A DNA stretch of 64,000 nt from Methylomicrobium sp. GTDB taxonomy: Bacteria; Pseudomonadota; Gammaproteobacteria; Methylococcales; Methylomonadaceae. Numbering within the stretch: the first letter of the stretch is position 1; each line of letters opens with the position of its first letter. Shown piece after piece: positions 20,937 through 30,410 of the stretch. The notes under the pieces are model-generated. The model was not told the DNA's origin, did not search any database, and worked only from the letters and a program-made list of their open reading frames with translations. A program made the position numbers and the translations under genes. The stretch spans positions 1 to 64,000 of the forward strand of contig JAGXSU010000136.1 of NCBI GenBank assembly GCA_018333785.1. The letters run 5' to 3'.

Positions 20937-21917
20937 ATGACTGAGGAAAATACAAATCAAGCAGCGTTGCTAAAACTCAAGCACTTTATTAACCAGGAGA
21001 TTATTGGTCAGGAAGTCTTGGTTGAAAGAATGTTGATTGCCTTGCTGGCTGATGGTCACATATTGGTCGAAGGTGCGCCGGGTTTGGCAAAAACCAGAGC
21101 CATAAATGTATTGAGTCGAGGGGTTGAAGGCGATTTTCACCGTGTTCAATTTACACCTGATTTATTACCTGCCGATTTGACAGGTACAGAAATTTACCGG
21201 CCACAGCAAGGTACATTTGAATTTCAAAGAGGTCCGTTATTTCATAACTTAATTTTGGCCGATGAGATCAACCGAGCACCCGCCAAAGTACAGGCTGCAT
21301 TGCTTGAAGCAATGGCTGAACGGCAGATTACGGTGGGTGGTGCAACCTATGCGTTGCCTTCATTATTCATGGTGATGGCAACTCAAAATCCTATTGAACA
21401 GGAAGGCACTTATCCTTTGCCTGAAGCACAGCTGGATAGATTTTTGTTGCATATCAAAATTGATTATCCACAGTCCGAGCATGAAAAAAGTATTCTGCAT
21501 TTAGCTAGAAAAGAGGCGGGTCAAGCGCTGGATGCTAAAAAATCAGCCATCCAACCGGTAACCCAACAGATACTATTTCAGGCGCGCAAGGAAGTGCTTG
21601 ATATTTTCATGGCTGATAATCTTGAAGACTATTTATTACAAATTGTTTTGGCTACCCGTAATCCGGGTGTTTATGGCAGTGATTTGGCGGGATGGCTGCA
21701 GTATGGCGCCAGTCCTAGGGCAAGCATTGCACTGGATCGTTGCGCAAGAGCTAAAGCTTGGCTTGATCAGCGGGATTTTGTGGGCCCTGAGGATATTCAG
21801 GACATTGCTTTCGATGTTTTACGCCACCGGCTTATTCTGTCTTATGAAGCCGAAGCTGAAGGCATTACAGCCGATCATATCATTAAAGAATTGATCGCCA
21901 GAATTGCTGTACCGTAA
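20937..21917 (+). CDS. MoxR-family AAA+ ATPase
   Basis: A 326-residue AAA+ protein with Walker A GAPGLAKT (about 42-49), Walker B LILADEIN and the sensor region MATQNP. MoxR ATPases act as chaperones for the vWA-domain partners encoded just downstream. I chose ATG 20937 (MTEENTNQ) because the family aligns from there; the 24 upstream codons of the frame look non-homologous and run into the candidate oriC spacer. It begins a six-gene operon; its stop overlaps the next start by one base (TAATG). Confidence 0.93.
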   Translation: MTEENTNQAALLKLKHFINQEIIGQEVLVERMLIALLADGHILVEGAPGLAKTRAINVLSRGVEGDFHRVQFTPDLLPADLTGTEIYRPQQGTFEFQRGPLFHNLILADEINRAPAKVQAALLEAMAERQITVGGATYALPSLFMVMATQNPIEQEGTYPLPEAQLDRFLLHIKIDYPQSEHEKSILHLARKEAGQALDAKKSAIQPVTQQILFQARKEVLDIFMADNLEDYLLQIVLATRNPGVYGSDLAGWLQYGASPRASIALDRCARAKAWLDQRDFVGPEDIQDIAFDVLRHRLILSYEAEAEGITADHIIKELIARIAVP

Positions 21918-22831
21918 TGTTTTTTAAAGAAAAAAAATCATCTCACCCGGCACCTGCGGGTGATGATCGAGTGAGTGTACAACTGAAAAACCTGATCAAT
22001 TTGTCTCAGTCGGCCAGTGTTCTAAGGTTGCATCATGCATCTGTTCGTTCACTGCAGAGCGGTGGTTATGTTTCAAGGTTTAAAGGCCGGGGTATGGAAT
22101 TTGATGAAACACGGCTTTATCAACCGGGTGATGATATTCGCAGCATAGATTGGCGAGTGACTGCCCGGACAGGGAAAACGCATACTAAATTGTTCAGGGA
22201 AGAGCGTGAGAAGCCGGTTTTTGTGTCAGTTGATTTCAGGGCAACCATGCGTTTTGCGACACGGGGTGTGTTTAAATCGGTACAAGCCGCGCGTTTGGCA
22301 GCGTTGATTGCCTGGGCAGCGCAACAGCAAGGCGATAAGATTGGCGGGCAATTATTTGAGGATAACCGGTGCGTCGACATCAAACCCCAAAGTGGACGCC
22401 ATGGAGTCTTACGTTTGTTTCATGAGTTAATCAAGCCGGTAAATAACGAACTCAGTGAATTTACTCTTGAAAAAGCACTCACTCGATTAAATCATCATAC
22501 CCGGCCTGGCAGCCTAATCTATATCATCAGTGATTTCAGGGGTCTAAATCAAAATGCAGAAAATCACCTGAGACGATTAACCCGGCATTGCGATGTCGTG
22601 CTTGTGTTTGTTTACGATGCATTGGAACGTGATCTGCCCCGGCAAGGTCGCTACAGACTGACCGATGAAATAAATGAAGTCGTAATTGATACGTCGGACC
22701 AACAGCGCGTTGCTAACTACCATCAAAAATTTATTGATCACAGTCGGCATCTTGAAAACTTAGCCAAGAAATGGGCGATGACTTTAATTCAATGCAGCAC
22801 GACGGACGATCCGGTTCAGAGTTTACGTTAA
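21917..22831 (+). CDS. DUF58-domain protein of the Bat/MoxR operon
   Basis: A 304-residue soluble protein with the DUF58 core: GRGMEFDETRLYQPGDDIR and DWRVTARTG near residues 55-85, followed by a vWA-like fold (PVFVSVDFRATM). DUF58 proteins always accompany MoxR and Bat genes and are thought to form part of an envelope stress or metal-insertion machine. Translation is coupled to the moxR gene by a one-base overlap, and the next gene starts directly after its stop. Confidence 0.88.
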   Translation: MFFKEKKSSHPAPAGDDRVSVQLKNLINLSQSASVLRLHHASVRSLQSGGYVSRFKGRGMEFDETRLYQPGDDIRSIDWRVTARTGKTHTKLFREEREKPVFVSVDFRATMRFATRGVFKSVQAARLAALIAWAAQQQGDKIGGQLFEDNRCVDIKPQSGRHGVLRLFHELIKPVNNELSEFTLEKALTRLNHHTRPGSLIYIISDFRGLNQNAENHLRRLTRHCDVVLVFVYDALERDLPRQGRYRLTDEINEVVIDTSDQQRVANYHQKFIDHSRHLENLAKKWAMTLIQCSTTDDPVQSLR

Positions 22832-23308
22832 ATGGAATCAGCCCAATTACCGCTTAAAGATATTCATTTACCTGATGCTATAGGCTGGTGGCCTCCTGCA
22901 TTGGGTTGGTGGCTGTTGCTAATCTTGATACCGCTTATGATTTTATTGCTTGTTAAGCTGATGAGGTATATCACGCGATCGACTGCTATAAAATCAGCAA
23001 AAAGAATACTAACGGAGATAAAACAGGATCCCACTAAAAATGAATTGGACAAACTAAGAGATATTTCAATTTTATTGCGCAGAGTCGCTGTCAGTGTGGC
23101 GCCGAGGCAAAATATTGCCGGTTTAACCGGGCAAGCCTGGCTAGACTTTCTGGATCGGGGTATGAAGGATAAACCTTTTACTCAAGGTATTGGTCAATGT
23201 TTGATCAACACACCTTATCAAAATAAAACATCCATTAATGTTGATATCAACCAGTTAATACTGTTATGTCAACAGTGGCTGAAAGTGCAGGCAAAACGAA
23301 AAAAATGA
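22832..23308 (+). CDS. DUF4381-domain membrane protein
   Basis: A 158-residue protein with one central hydrophobic helix (about 20-45, GWWLLLILIPLMILLLVKLM) preceded by the family motif DIHLPDAIGWWPPALGWW and followed by a soluble helical tail. DUF4381 proteins are found only between the DUF58 and BatA genes in this operon type. Its stop overlaps the BatA start (ATGA). The role is unknown. Confidence 0.87.
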   Translation: MESAQLPLKDIHLPDAIGWWPPALGWWLLLILIPLMILLLVKLMRYITRSTAIKSAKRILTEIKQDPTKNELDKLRDISILLRRVAVSVAPRQNIAGLTGQAWLDFLDRGMKDKPFTQGIGQCLINTPYQNKTSINVDINQLILLCQQWLKVQAKRKK

Positions 23309-24258
23309 TCGATTTTGAATGGCCCTGGATGCTGTTGAGCATGCCTTTACCTTTTATCATGCGTTGGCTATTGCCGCCTGTTCAGCCTGCAGAGCAAGCC
23401 GCATTAAAGATTCCATTTTTATCTGATTTTGCAGATGAAAGTTTGCAGGGGCCGATGCAACCCGCAAAATGGCATTTGTTATGGGCCGTTATTGCCTGGC
23501 TGCTGCTGGTGATTGCATCAGCACGTCCCCAATGGCTTGGAGAGCCCATTGAGCAAGGCATAAGCGGTCGTGATCTGATGTTGGCGGTCGATGTGTCCGG
23601 CAGTATGCTGGCCGATGATTTTATCGTCAATAAAAACAGATTGGACCGATTAACCGCAACCAAGTGGGTGGTCGGTGAGTTTATCAACCGGCGGGTTGGT
23701 GACCGGGTCGGATTAATTTTGTTTGGTACACGCGCTTTTTTACAAACACCGCTGACTTTTGACAGATATACCGTAAAAACATTGTTGGATGAATCCTTTA
23801 TAGGTATCACTGAGGATGATCCCAACACATCCATAGGCGATGCCATAGGTTTGGCTGTCAAAAAACTGTCCGATGAACAAGCCGATAGCCGGGTGTTGAT
23901 CTTGCTAACTGATGGCGTCGATACTTCTAGCCAAGTTCCACCTCTGAAAGCAGCAGAATTGGCCGCTGCCAGTCAATTAAAGATTTATACGGTCGGAATA
24001 GGGTCTAATCATCCCTATTACCGGTCTCAATTTCCAATGGATGAAAAACTGTTGGCTGATATTGCCGAAATCACCGGCGGCCAGTATTTTCGGGCCAGAA
24101 ATACAGAAGAGCTGGATACCATTTATAAAGTACTCGATCAACTGGAACCGGTGGAAAAGGATAAGCAATATTTTAGGCCTCGAACAGAGTTATTTTTCTG
24201 GCCTTTGGCAATGGCTTTATTTCTTGCAGCAGGTCTGCTGGGTCTGCGATTGAGGTGA
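23305..24258 (+). CDS. batA: BatA-like von Willebrand factor A protein
   Basis: A 317-residue inner-membrane protein: N-terminal membrane segments (about 1-25 and 60-75), a periplasmic or cytoplasmic vWA domain with a complete MIDAS motif DVSGS, and a C-terminal helix (FFWPLAMALFLAAGLLGL). I chose ATG 23305 because MIDFEWPW matches the family start and it overlaps the previous stop as ATGA; 13 in-frame codons upstream lie within DUF4381. The MIDAS is intact, so a divalent metal-dependent interaction is likely. Confidence 0.9.
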   Translation: MIDFEWPWMLLSMPLPFIMRWLLPPVQPAEQAALKIPFLSDFADESLQGPMQPAKWHLLWAVIAWLLLVIASARPQWLGEPIEQGISGRDLMLAVDVSGSMLADDFIVNKNRLDRLTATKWVVGEFINRRVGDRVGLILFGTRAFLQTPLTFDRYTVKTLLDESFIGITEDDPNTSIGDAIGLAVKKLSDEQADSRVLILLTDGVDTSSQVPPLKAAELAAASQLKIYTVGIGSNHPYYRSQFPMDEKLLADIAEITGGQYFRARNTEELDTIYKVLDQLEPVEKDKQYFRPRTELFFWPLAMALFLAAGLLGLRLR

Positions 24259-24260
24259 GT

Positions 24261-26072
24261 ATGTGGCTGTCGGAATTTCACTTTATTAGACCGCTGTGGT
24301 TATTGGCATTGCTGCCGTGGTTCGTGATTTTGATGGGTGTTATCAAACGGAAATTGGCGAAAGGAAATTGGACATCCGTATGCGATGAAGCGCTTTTGCC
24401 TTTTATTTTGAAAGATAAACCACTACAAAGCAGCCGAATTCCTCTCTTGGCAGGTGCTTTAGCCGGTTTTCTTGCTGTAGTTGCATTGGCTGGACCGACT
24501 TGGGAAAGAATGCCGTCACCGGTATTCAGGAATGATTCAGCGCTAGTGATAGCTTTGGATTTATCACGATCGATGGATGCAAATGATATAACGCCCAGCC
24601 GCCTCATCCGGGCTCGTTTTAAAATTGCAGATATTCTGAACCGGCGCAAGGACGGACAAACAGCCTTGCTGGTTTACGCAGGCGATGCGTTTACCGTGAC
24701 GCCTTTAACGAATGATACAAACAATATAGCCAGTCAGCTGTCCGCATTAACGACCGATATTATGCCGGAGCAAGGCAGCCGTGCGGATATCGCAGTAAAA
24801 GATGCCGTAGCTTTACTTAATCAGGCGGGATTGCAGCAAGGTCATGTGTTATTGGTTACCGATGAAGTCGATACCGCTCAATTTTCAGCGGTCAAAGCAG
24901 CACTTGGTCCCTATAAATTGTCCGTATTAGGTGTGGGAACTGCCGACGGAGCTCCGATCAAGGCGCCTGACGGCGGCTTTTTAAAAGATAATCAAGGCAC
25001 GCTCATTGTTCCACAATTAAATCCCGCCGATTTAGCCAGTCTAGCCAAACAAGGCAGCGGTATTTACGAAACCATGACCGCAAATGATAGCGACAGCGAC
25101 CGGCTTCTTGCTTTTTTTGACAGCCGCTTACAGAACGAAACGGCACAGAAATCTGATTTGATGCTCGATCAATGGCGGGAAATCGGGCCTTATCTGCTTT
25201 TGTTGATTTTGCCTTTAGCCGCGCTGAGCTTTAGAAAAGGCTTACTCAGTATCTGCCTGGTATTAATTTTGCCTTGGCCTGGAACAAGCGAAGCATTCGA
25301 GTGGCAGGATTTGTGGAAAACCAAAGATCAGCAAGCCCAACAGGCATTTCAAAATCAACAATACGATACGGCAGCCAGTCAGTTCAATCAATCTGACTGG
25401 AAAGCGGCGGCGCATTACCGTGCCGGACAATACGAACAAGCGCTGGAATCTTTAAAAGATACGAATGAGCTGAACGGTTTATACAACAAGGGTAATGCGC
25501 TTGCCAGATTGGGACGTTTTGATGAGGCTATTAAAGCCTATGATGAAGTCCTTAAGCGCAAACCTGATCATGAAGACGCCAAACACAACAAGGAACTTGT
25601 TGAAAAAGCAAAGGAACAACAGCAGAACCAGCCGCAGGATCAGCAAGACAATAAAGACGACAAGCAACAAAATTCTGATAAAGAATCCAAGCCGGATAAA
25701 AACGAAGATTCTTCTGAAAACGCTGAAGATAAATCTCCGTCCCAAGATTCAAAACAGCCGGAAGAACAACAAAAAAGCGAACAAGAGCAACAGCCTTCGG
25801 ACTCTGAACAAAAAAATAAAGAGCAGCAAAATAATAAAGCCAATGAAGAGCGTCAATCTGAATCGAAACAGAACGAAGATCAGACAAAGCCGGATGAAAA
25901 ACCATCAGCCGCAAAACCAGCAGAGGAAGGCGTTGCGAAAGATGAAGCAGAGTTGGCTAATGAACAGTGGTTAAAAAGAATTCCGGACGATCCATCCGGT
26001 TTACTTAAGCGTAAGTTTAAATATCAATACGGTCAACGTGGCAGACAACCCGTTAATAAAGATGAGTGGTAA
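24261..26072 (+). CDS. BatB/BatC fusion: vWA domain plus TPR and charged tail
   Basis: This 603-residue protein joins a vWA part (two N-terminal membrane segments, MIDAS DLSRS, a third segment near 310-330) to a TPR region (GNALARLGRFDEAIKAYDEV) and then about 120 residues of low-complexity Gln, Asn, Lys, Glu and Ser. The last 30 residues recover a conserved block, LKRIPDDPSGLLKRKF. BatB and BatC are separate genes in some bacteria. The ATG at 24261 follows GAGGTGAG; a GTG two codons upstream (24255) would overlap the batA stop. Confidence 0.88.
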   Translation: MWLSEFHFIRPLWLLALLPWFVILMGVIKRKLAKGNWTSVCDEALLPFILKDKPLQSSRIPLLAGALAGFLAVVALAGPTWERMPSPVFRNDSALVIALDLSRSMDANDITPSRLIRARFKIADILNRRKDGQTALLVYAGDAFTVTPLTNDTNNIASQLSALTTDIMPEQGSRADIAVKDAVALLNQAGLQQGHVLLVTDEVDTAQFSAVKAALGPYKLSVLGVGTADGAPIKAPDGGFLKDNQGTLIVPQLNPADLASLAKQGSGIYETMTANDSDSDRLLAFFDSRLQNETAQKSDLMLDQWREIGPYLLLLILPLAALSFRKGLLSICLVLILPWPGTSEAFEWQDLWKTKDQQAQQAFQNQQYDTAASQFNQSDWKAAAHYRAGQYEQALESLKDTNELNGLYNKGNALARLGRFDEAIKAYDEVLKRKPDHEDAKHNKELVEKAKEQQQNQPQDQQDNKDDKQQNSDKESKPDKNEDSSENAEDKSPSQDSKQPEEQQKSEQEQQPSDSEQKNKEQQNNKANEERQSESKQNEDQTKPDEKPSAAKPAEEGVAKDEAELANEQWLKRIPDDPSGLLKRKFKYQYGQRGRQPVNKDEW

Positions 26073-26075
26073 GTT

Positions 26076-27773
26076 ATGTTTCTAGCAAAGACCTGCAGGA
26101 ATGGATGTTGGGTTCTAACGTTGTTGATGGGTTTAATCAGTATGGCGTTTGCCGTAGAAATTGAGGTTTCTGTCGATCGCAATCCTGTCACTCTCAACGA
26201 ATCCTTCCAGTTATTGTTTACAGCCAATGAATCGCCGGATGGACGGCCGGATTTTTCTCCATTGGAGACCGATTTTGAGATTTTGGGACAAAGCCAAAGC
26301 AGCAGCACATCAATCATCAATGGACAGTTCAGTAAAAAAATTCAATGGAAGGTGGATGTAATAGCGAAAATTGCGGGAGAGTTAGTCATACCGGCCATTT
26401 CTTTTGGGAATGATAAAACCGGGCCGTTTCCTCTGACAGTCAATGACAAAACAATTACCAGAACCGTTCCGGGTGACGATGAGATCTTCCTTGAAGTGGA
26501 AGCCACGCCCGAAAAACCTTACGTTCAATCACAAGTGCTGTATACCTTGCGTTTTTACCGCAGAGTCGATATCGCTCAGGCCCGTTTGAATGAGCCGGAA
26601 ATGGATGATGCTGTTATCGAAAAAATGGGGGAAGACAGCAATTACAGCACTCAGATCAATGGCGTTGACTATACGGTGACTGAACGCAGATACGCTATTT
26701 TTCCGCAAAAAAGCGGAGTCATCACCATCAAGCCATTGACGCTGGATGCTGAAGTACTGGTTACGGGCAGACCCCGGTTTAATGGCTTTTTTTCCAGGCA
26801 AATGACAAAAACAAAACGGGTCTCGTCTAAAGCCGTCACGTTGGACGTGCAGCCCCTCCCCCAGAACTTTAAAGCTCAGCATTGGTTGCCTGCAGAAGCG
26901 GTCAGTTTGAGTCAATCATGGTCGGGTGACATCAGCCAAATGAAAGTCGGTGAGCCGGTTACGCGCACATTAACGCTGCTGGTCAAAGGTGCCGCTGTTG
27001 GCCAATTACCTGAACTTAATAATGCAATCGATCAAGAAAGTGTCAAAACCTATCCGGATCAACCCGTTTTACGGGAAGAAAAAAAACCGGAAGGCATGGT
27101 TGCCTTTAGAGAAGAGAAAATAGCATTTATTCCGTCTAAACAAGGTACATTTGAACTGCCGGCAATAGAGATTCCCTGGTTCAATGTTAATACCGGAAAG
27201 TTGGAAGTTGCGAAGATTCCAGCAGCGGTTATAAAGGTTCTTTCAGCATCAGGTGCGCAGACTCAGGATGCCCCCTCAACGCAGGAAACAACAGCGAATT
27301 CCATAGAGTCGCCTAACCCGGCTCAGATGCCGTCCGACGTGCAGCCCTCCTATTGGATGTGGCTGGCGCTGTTTTTTGGTTTGGCATGGCTTTCAACTTT
27401 GGCTTATTTATTAATCAAGCGTAAGCCTGAGCCTGTCGATAGCTTATCGGAAGTTGATGTTAAATCGGCTTCCGAGCGAGAATCGTTAAAAGCATTGAAG
27501 AAAGCCTGTGCTGAAAATGATCCTCAAGCAGCAAAAGAGGCTCTTTTGGTTTGGGGGCGAATTAAGTTTCAAGCGTCCAGTTTGGGTCAGCTGGCTTCTT
27601 TTTGCGATGCCAGACTCAGGGACGAAATTGACACTTTAAACCGTTGCCTGTACGGCAAAGAGGATGTGATATGGGTTGGCAAGCGCTTATTTCAGGCCTT
27701 TTCAGAAAACCAGGCGCGAAAACAACTAAAGGTTGAGAAAGATTCCGGATTGGAGCCCCTTTATCGATTATGA
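26076..27773 (+). CDS. batD: BatD-family protein
   Basis: A 565-residue exported protein: signal peptide ending near AFA-VEI, then immunoglobulin-like repeats (family block NESFQLLFTANES, and FEILGQSQSSS), and a membrane helix about 425-445 (YWMWLALFFGLAWLSTLAYL) with a short cytoplasmic tail. BatD proteins link the vWA pair to the envelope. It closes the MoxR-Bat operon and ends 20 bp before the convergent nudE. Confidence 0.88.
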   Translation: MFLAKTCRNGCWVLTLLMGLISMAFAVEIEVSVDRNPVTLNESFQLLFTANESPDGRPDFSPLETDFEILGQSQSSSTSIINGQFSKKIQWKVDVIAKIAGELVIPAISFGNDKTGPFPLTVNDKTITRTVPGDDEIFLEVEATPEKPYVQSQVLYTLRFYRRVDIAQARLNEPEMDDAVIEKMGEDSNYSTQINGVDYTVTERRYAIFPQKSGVITIKPLTLDAEVLVTGRPRFNGFFSRQMTKTKRVSSKAVTLDVQPLPQNFKAQHWLPAEAVSLSQSWSGDISQMKVGEPVTRTLTLLVKGAAVGQLPELNNAIDQESVKTYPDQPVLREEKKPEGMVAFREEKIAFIPSKQGTFELPAIEIPWFNVNTGKLEVAKIPAAVIKVLSASGAQTQDAPSTQETTANSIESPNPAQMPSDVQPSYWMWLALFFGLAWLSTLAYLLIKRKPEPVDSLSEVDVKSASERESLKALKKACAENDPQAAKEALLVWGRIKFQASSLGQLASFCDARLRDEIDTLNRCLYGKEDVIWVGKRLFQAFSENQARKQLKVEKDSGLEPLYRL

Positions 27774-27793
27774 GACTGATGCTTTGGTCAAAA

Positions 27794-28339
27794 CTAATTG
27801 TTAAGGTAATTTAAAGCCAGATAAAGTGCCGCAATTGACCGTGCTTCGGTGCATTCGCCGGTGGCAACCAAGCCGCTTATATCATTGATATTCCAGGGGA
27901 CGACTTCAAGCTCTTCGGGTTCATCGCCCACGAGTTTTTCATGGTAAAGATCCTGCGCGACCAGAATTTCTGTCATATGCTCCAGATAAGAGGGGGCTAG
28001 CGAGAAAGAGGTTAAGTGGTGTAAATGTCGTGCACCAAAGCCGATTTCTTCTTTAAGCTCGCGGTTTGCGGCTTCCATAAACGTTTCGCCCGGATCAGCT
28101 TTGCCTTTAGGTAAACCTAATTCATACCGGTGAACGCCGGCAGCATACTCTCTGATCAATAAAACAGTTTCCTTATCAATCATGGGCACAATTAAAACGG
28201 CTGCATCGGTGCCACCGCGAGCCAGTCGCTCATAGTTGCGCTGCTCTCCGTTGCTAAAAATAAGGTCCAGCGATTCAATCCGGAACAAGCGTGTTTGCGC
28301 TACAATGCAGCTGTTAAGAAGTGTCGGCTTTTTTGGCAT
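27794..28339 (-). CDS. nudE: ADP compounds hydrolase NudE
   Basis: NudE is a Nudix hydrolase that cleaves ADP-ribose, Ap3A and NADH-type molecules. The 181-residue protein has the full Nudix box, GKADPGETFMEAANRELKEE followed by IGFGA (G-x5-E-x7-REUxEExGU). The YELGLPKGKADPGE lead-in is typical of NudE. It is divergent from yrfG, 44 bp away, and these two genes are neighbours in Escherichia coli as well. Confidence 0.93.
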   Translation of the reverse strand: MPKKPTLLNSCIVAQTRLFRIESLDLIFSNGEQRNYERLARGGTDAAVLIVPMIDKETVLLIREYAAGVHRYELGLPKGKADPGETFMEAANRELKEEIGFGARHLHHLTSFSLAPSYLEHMTEILVAQDLYHEKLVGDEPEELEVVPWNINDISGLVATGECTEARSIAALYLALNYLNN

Positions 28340-28383
28340 GATTGTTCAACAGAATTTCATTATTTAAAATATATCTTACTCTT

Positions 28384-29043
28384 ATGATCGAATGGAACAA
28401 AATTGATACCATTTTATTGGATATGGACGGTACTTTGCTGGATCTGAATTTTGATAACCATTTTTGGCAAGAATTCGTCCCTCAAAAGTTTTCTGAAAAG
28501 GCTGGTATTTCTGTTGAAGCAGCAAAGCATCAACTTGAGCCCCGCTTTAAAAGCATGGAAGGAAAAATAGAATGGTACTGCCTGGATTATTGGAGTGAAG
28601 TCCTGGAATTGGATATTACCGGTTTAAAAGCCGAGATTGCAGGATTAATAGCGGTGTTGCCGCATGTGATCGAGTTTTTGGAAAAGGTAAGCACCTCGTC
28701 AAAAAAAGTAATATTGGTAACTAATGCTCATAGGGGGAGCTTGGGCCTAAAAATGGAAAAAACCTGTCTGCAGCCTTTTTTCGATGAGATTATCAGTTCG
28801 CATGATTTCGGAATTCCCAAAGAGCATCCCGGTTTCTGGCCATCACTGCAGGGCAGGCAACCTTTTGATAAAGAACGAACCTTGTTGGTGGATGACAGCC
28901 TGGCCGTTTTAAATTCAGCCAGGCAATACGGTATAAGGCATTTAATTTCTGTCAGTAAACCGGACAGCACCCGGCCCAGCAAACAAATCGATGGATTTCA
29001 GTCTATTGAGGATTTTCGGGTTTTAATGCAGGGCCTTTGTTAG
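28384..29043 (+). CDS. yrfG: GMP/IMP 5'-nucleotidase YrfG-like
   Basis: A 219-residue HAD-family phosphatase. HAD motif I is DMDGTLLD (catalytic aspartates at about 11 and 13), followed by VTNAHRG and VDDSLAVL for the later motifs. I took ATG 28384 (MIEWNKID) since it aligns with YrfG; 14 in-frame upstream codons look like promoter DNA. The last 41 bases overlap the 3' end of rhlB on the other strand. Confidence 0.9.
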   Translation: MIEWNKIDTILLDMDGTLLDLNFDNHFWQEFVPQKFSEKAGISVEAAKHQLEPRFKSMEGKIEWYCLDYWSEVLELDITGLKAEIAGLIAVLPHVIEFLEKVSTSSKKVILVTNAHRGSLGLKMEKTCLQPFFDEIISSHDFGIPKEHPGFWPSLQGRQPFDKERTLLVDDSLAVLNSARQYGIRHLISVSKPDSTRPSKQIDGFQSIEDFRVLMQGLC

Positions 29044-30310
29044 GCGGCTTGGGACTGAATCTTCGCTTGGCGGGTTCCCGCTTATCATTTTTAAAATCAC
29101 GTTTATCCGGATTATGTGGACGGGGCTTTCGTTCCGGCTTGATGATCTCGGCTAATAATTCAGCGGTGATTGGACTGACGGGGACTTTTTGGTTGATAAA
29201 CGTTTCAATGTCGGGCATGGAGTATGCATACTCTTCGCATATAAAGCTGATGGCTTCGCCGCTTGCGCCAAAGCGTGCGGTACGGCCTATGCGATGCACA
29301 TAATCTTCAGCATCCTGAGGCAGATCGTAGTTGATGACATGAGAGACATCGGTGATATGCAAGCCGCGTGCAGCGACATCGGTCGCGATCAGTAGTTGAA
29401 GTTTATTTTCCTGAAAATCACCCAGTAAGCGCTGCCGCTTTTCCTGGGGCACATCCCCGCTGAGAACCGCTGTTTTATACCCGTTAACATTCAAATAATC
29501 ATCGAGTCGTTCAGCACATCGTTTGGTGTTGACGAAAATAATGCTGCGTTGCGGTTTGTATTTATTCAAAATCCCTATCAACAAAGGAATTTTTTGTTCG
29601 TTAGACGGACAATAAGCGCTTTGCTTGATTGCCGAGGACGTTACCTCTTCCGATTCAATTTTGATTAATACGGGCTGGTTCATATGTTCGTAAGCCAGTT
29701 CCGTCACTTTGTAAGAAAGCGTTGCGGAAAACAATAAATTAAGCCGCTTGTCGGCTTCCGGCATGCGTCTTAACAGGTAACGAATATCTTTTATAAAACC
29801 CAGATCAAGCATGCGATCGGCTTCGTCCAGAACCATAACTTGAACATGATCCAGAGTGAATACATTTTGCCGGTAGAAATCAATGATTCTGCCCGGTGTA
29901 CCAATGATGATGTCGACATTGGATTTCAACGTATTCTGTTGCTTCTGGTAATCCGTACCCCCGTAAACCAGTGCAAATTTAAAATCCAGGTACTTGCCCA
30001 GCAACAAAGCATCCTTATGAATCTGGATCGCTAATTCCCTTGTTGGAGCAAGAATAACGGCGCGTGGGTTCTTGATTGTCTCGCTTTCATCGTTAATCAG
30101 CTGCTGGAAAGTAGCGAGCAGAAAGGTCGCGGTTTTACCGGTACCGGTCTGTGCCTGGCCTGCGATGTCTTTGCCGCGAAGCGACAAGGGCAACGATTTA
30201 TCCTGAATGGGTGTGCAATAGTCGAAACCGGCTTCATTTAATCCTTTGAGGATAGAGTCGGATAATTCAAGATTACTGAATCGAGTTTTGGTTAGATGCG
30301 TCTTTTTCAT
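29003..30310 (-). CDS. rhlB: DEAD-box RNA helicase RhlB
   Basis: An ATP-dependent RNA helicase, in enterobacteria part of the RNA degradosome. It has 435 residues with Q motif, Walker A AQTGTGKT (about 53-60), PTRELA, DEAD, SAT and the HRIGRTAR motif. The N-terminus MKKTHLTKTRFSNLEL is RhlB-like, and the tail from about 395 is basic, Pro/Lys/Arg-rich, of the kind that binds RNA. The neighbours trxA and rho follow the E. coli order. Its 3' end overlaps yrfG convergently by 41 bases. Confidence 0.93.
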   Translation of the reverse strand: MKKTHLTKTRFSNLELSDSILKGLNEAGFDYCTPIQDKSLPLSLRGKDIAGQAQTGTGKTATFLLATFQQLINDESETIKNPRAVILAPTRELAIQIHKDALLLGKYLDFKFALVYGGTDYQKQQNTLKSNVDIIIGTPGRIIDFYRQNVFTLDHVQVMVLDEADRMLDLGFIKDIRYLLRRMPEADKRLNLLFSATLSYKVTELAYEHMNQPVLIKIESEEVTSSAIKQSAYCPSNEQKIPLLIGILNKYKPQRSIIFVNTKRCAERLDDYLNVNGYKTAVLSGDVPQEKRQRLLGDFQENKLQLLIATDVAARGLHITDVSHVINYDLPQDAEDYVHRIGRTARFGASGEAISFICEEYAYSMPDIETFINQKVPVSPITAELLAEIIKPERKPRPHNPDKRDFKNDKREPAKRRFSPKPPNKGPALKPENPQ

Positions 30311-30352
30311 AGGCGCATAGCATAACCTAAAATTGGCTGTGGCTAAAATTCA

Positions 30353-30382
30353 TTGACAAAGTGATTGACTCCCTCCTATAGT
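30353..30382 (+). promoter_or_regulatory. Sigma-70-type promoter of trxA
   Basis: TTGACA (30353-30358) and TATAGT (30377-30382) are separated by 18 bp and lie 28 bp before the chosen trxA start. They sit in the 100-bp divergent gap between rhlB and trxA. Confidence 0.7.
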
Positions 30383-30410
30383 TTAGTCTTTACAAATTTT
30401 GGAGATGAGT

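Noticed and set aside
25479-25974. Frames within the BatB/C low-complexity tail
   Set aside because: They arise from repeated Gln/Lys/Glu codons in other frames and are biased in composition.
20937-27773. MoxR genes as part of a methanol dehydrogenase operon
   Set aside because: The neighbours are DUF58, DUF4381 and Bat proteins; no mxaF, mxaG or related structural gene is present. This is the general MoxR-Bat operon.
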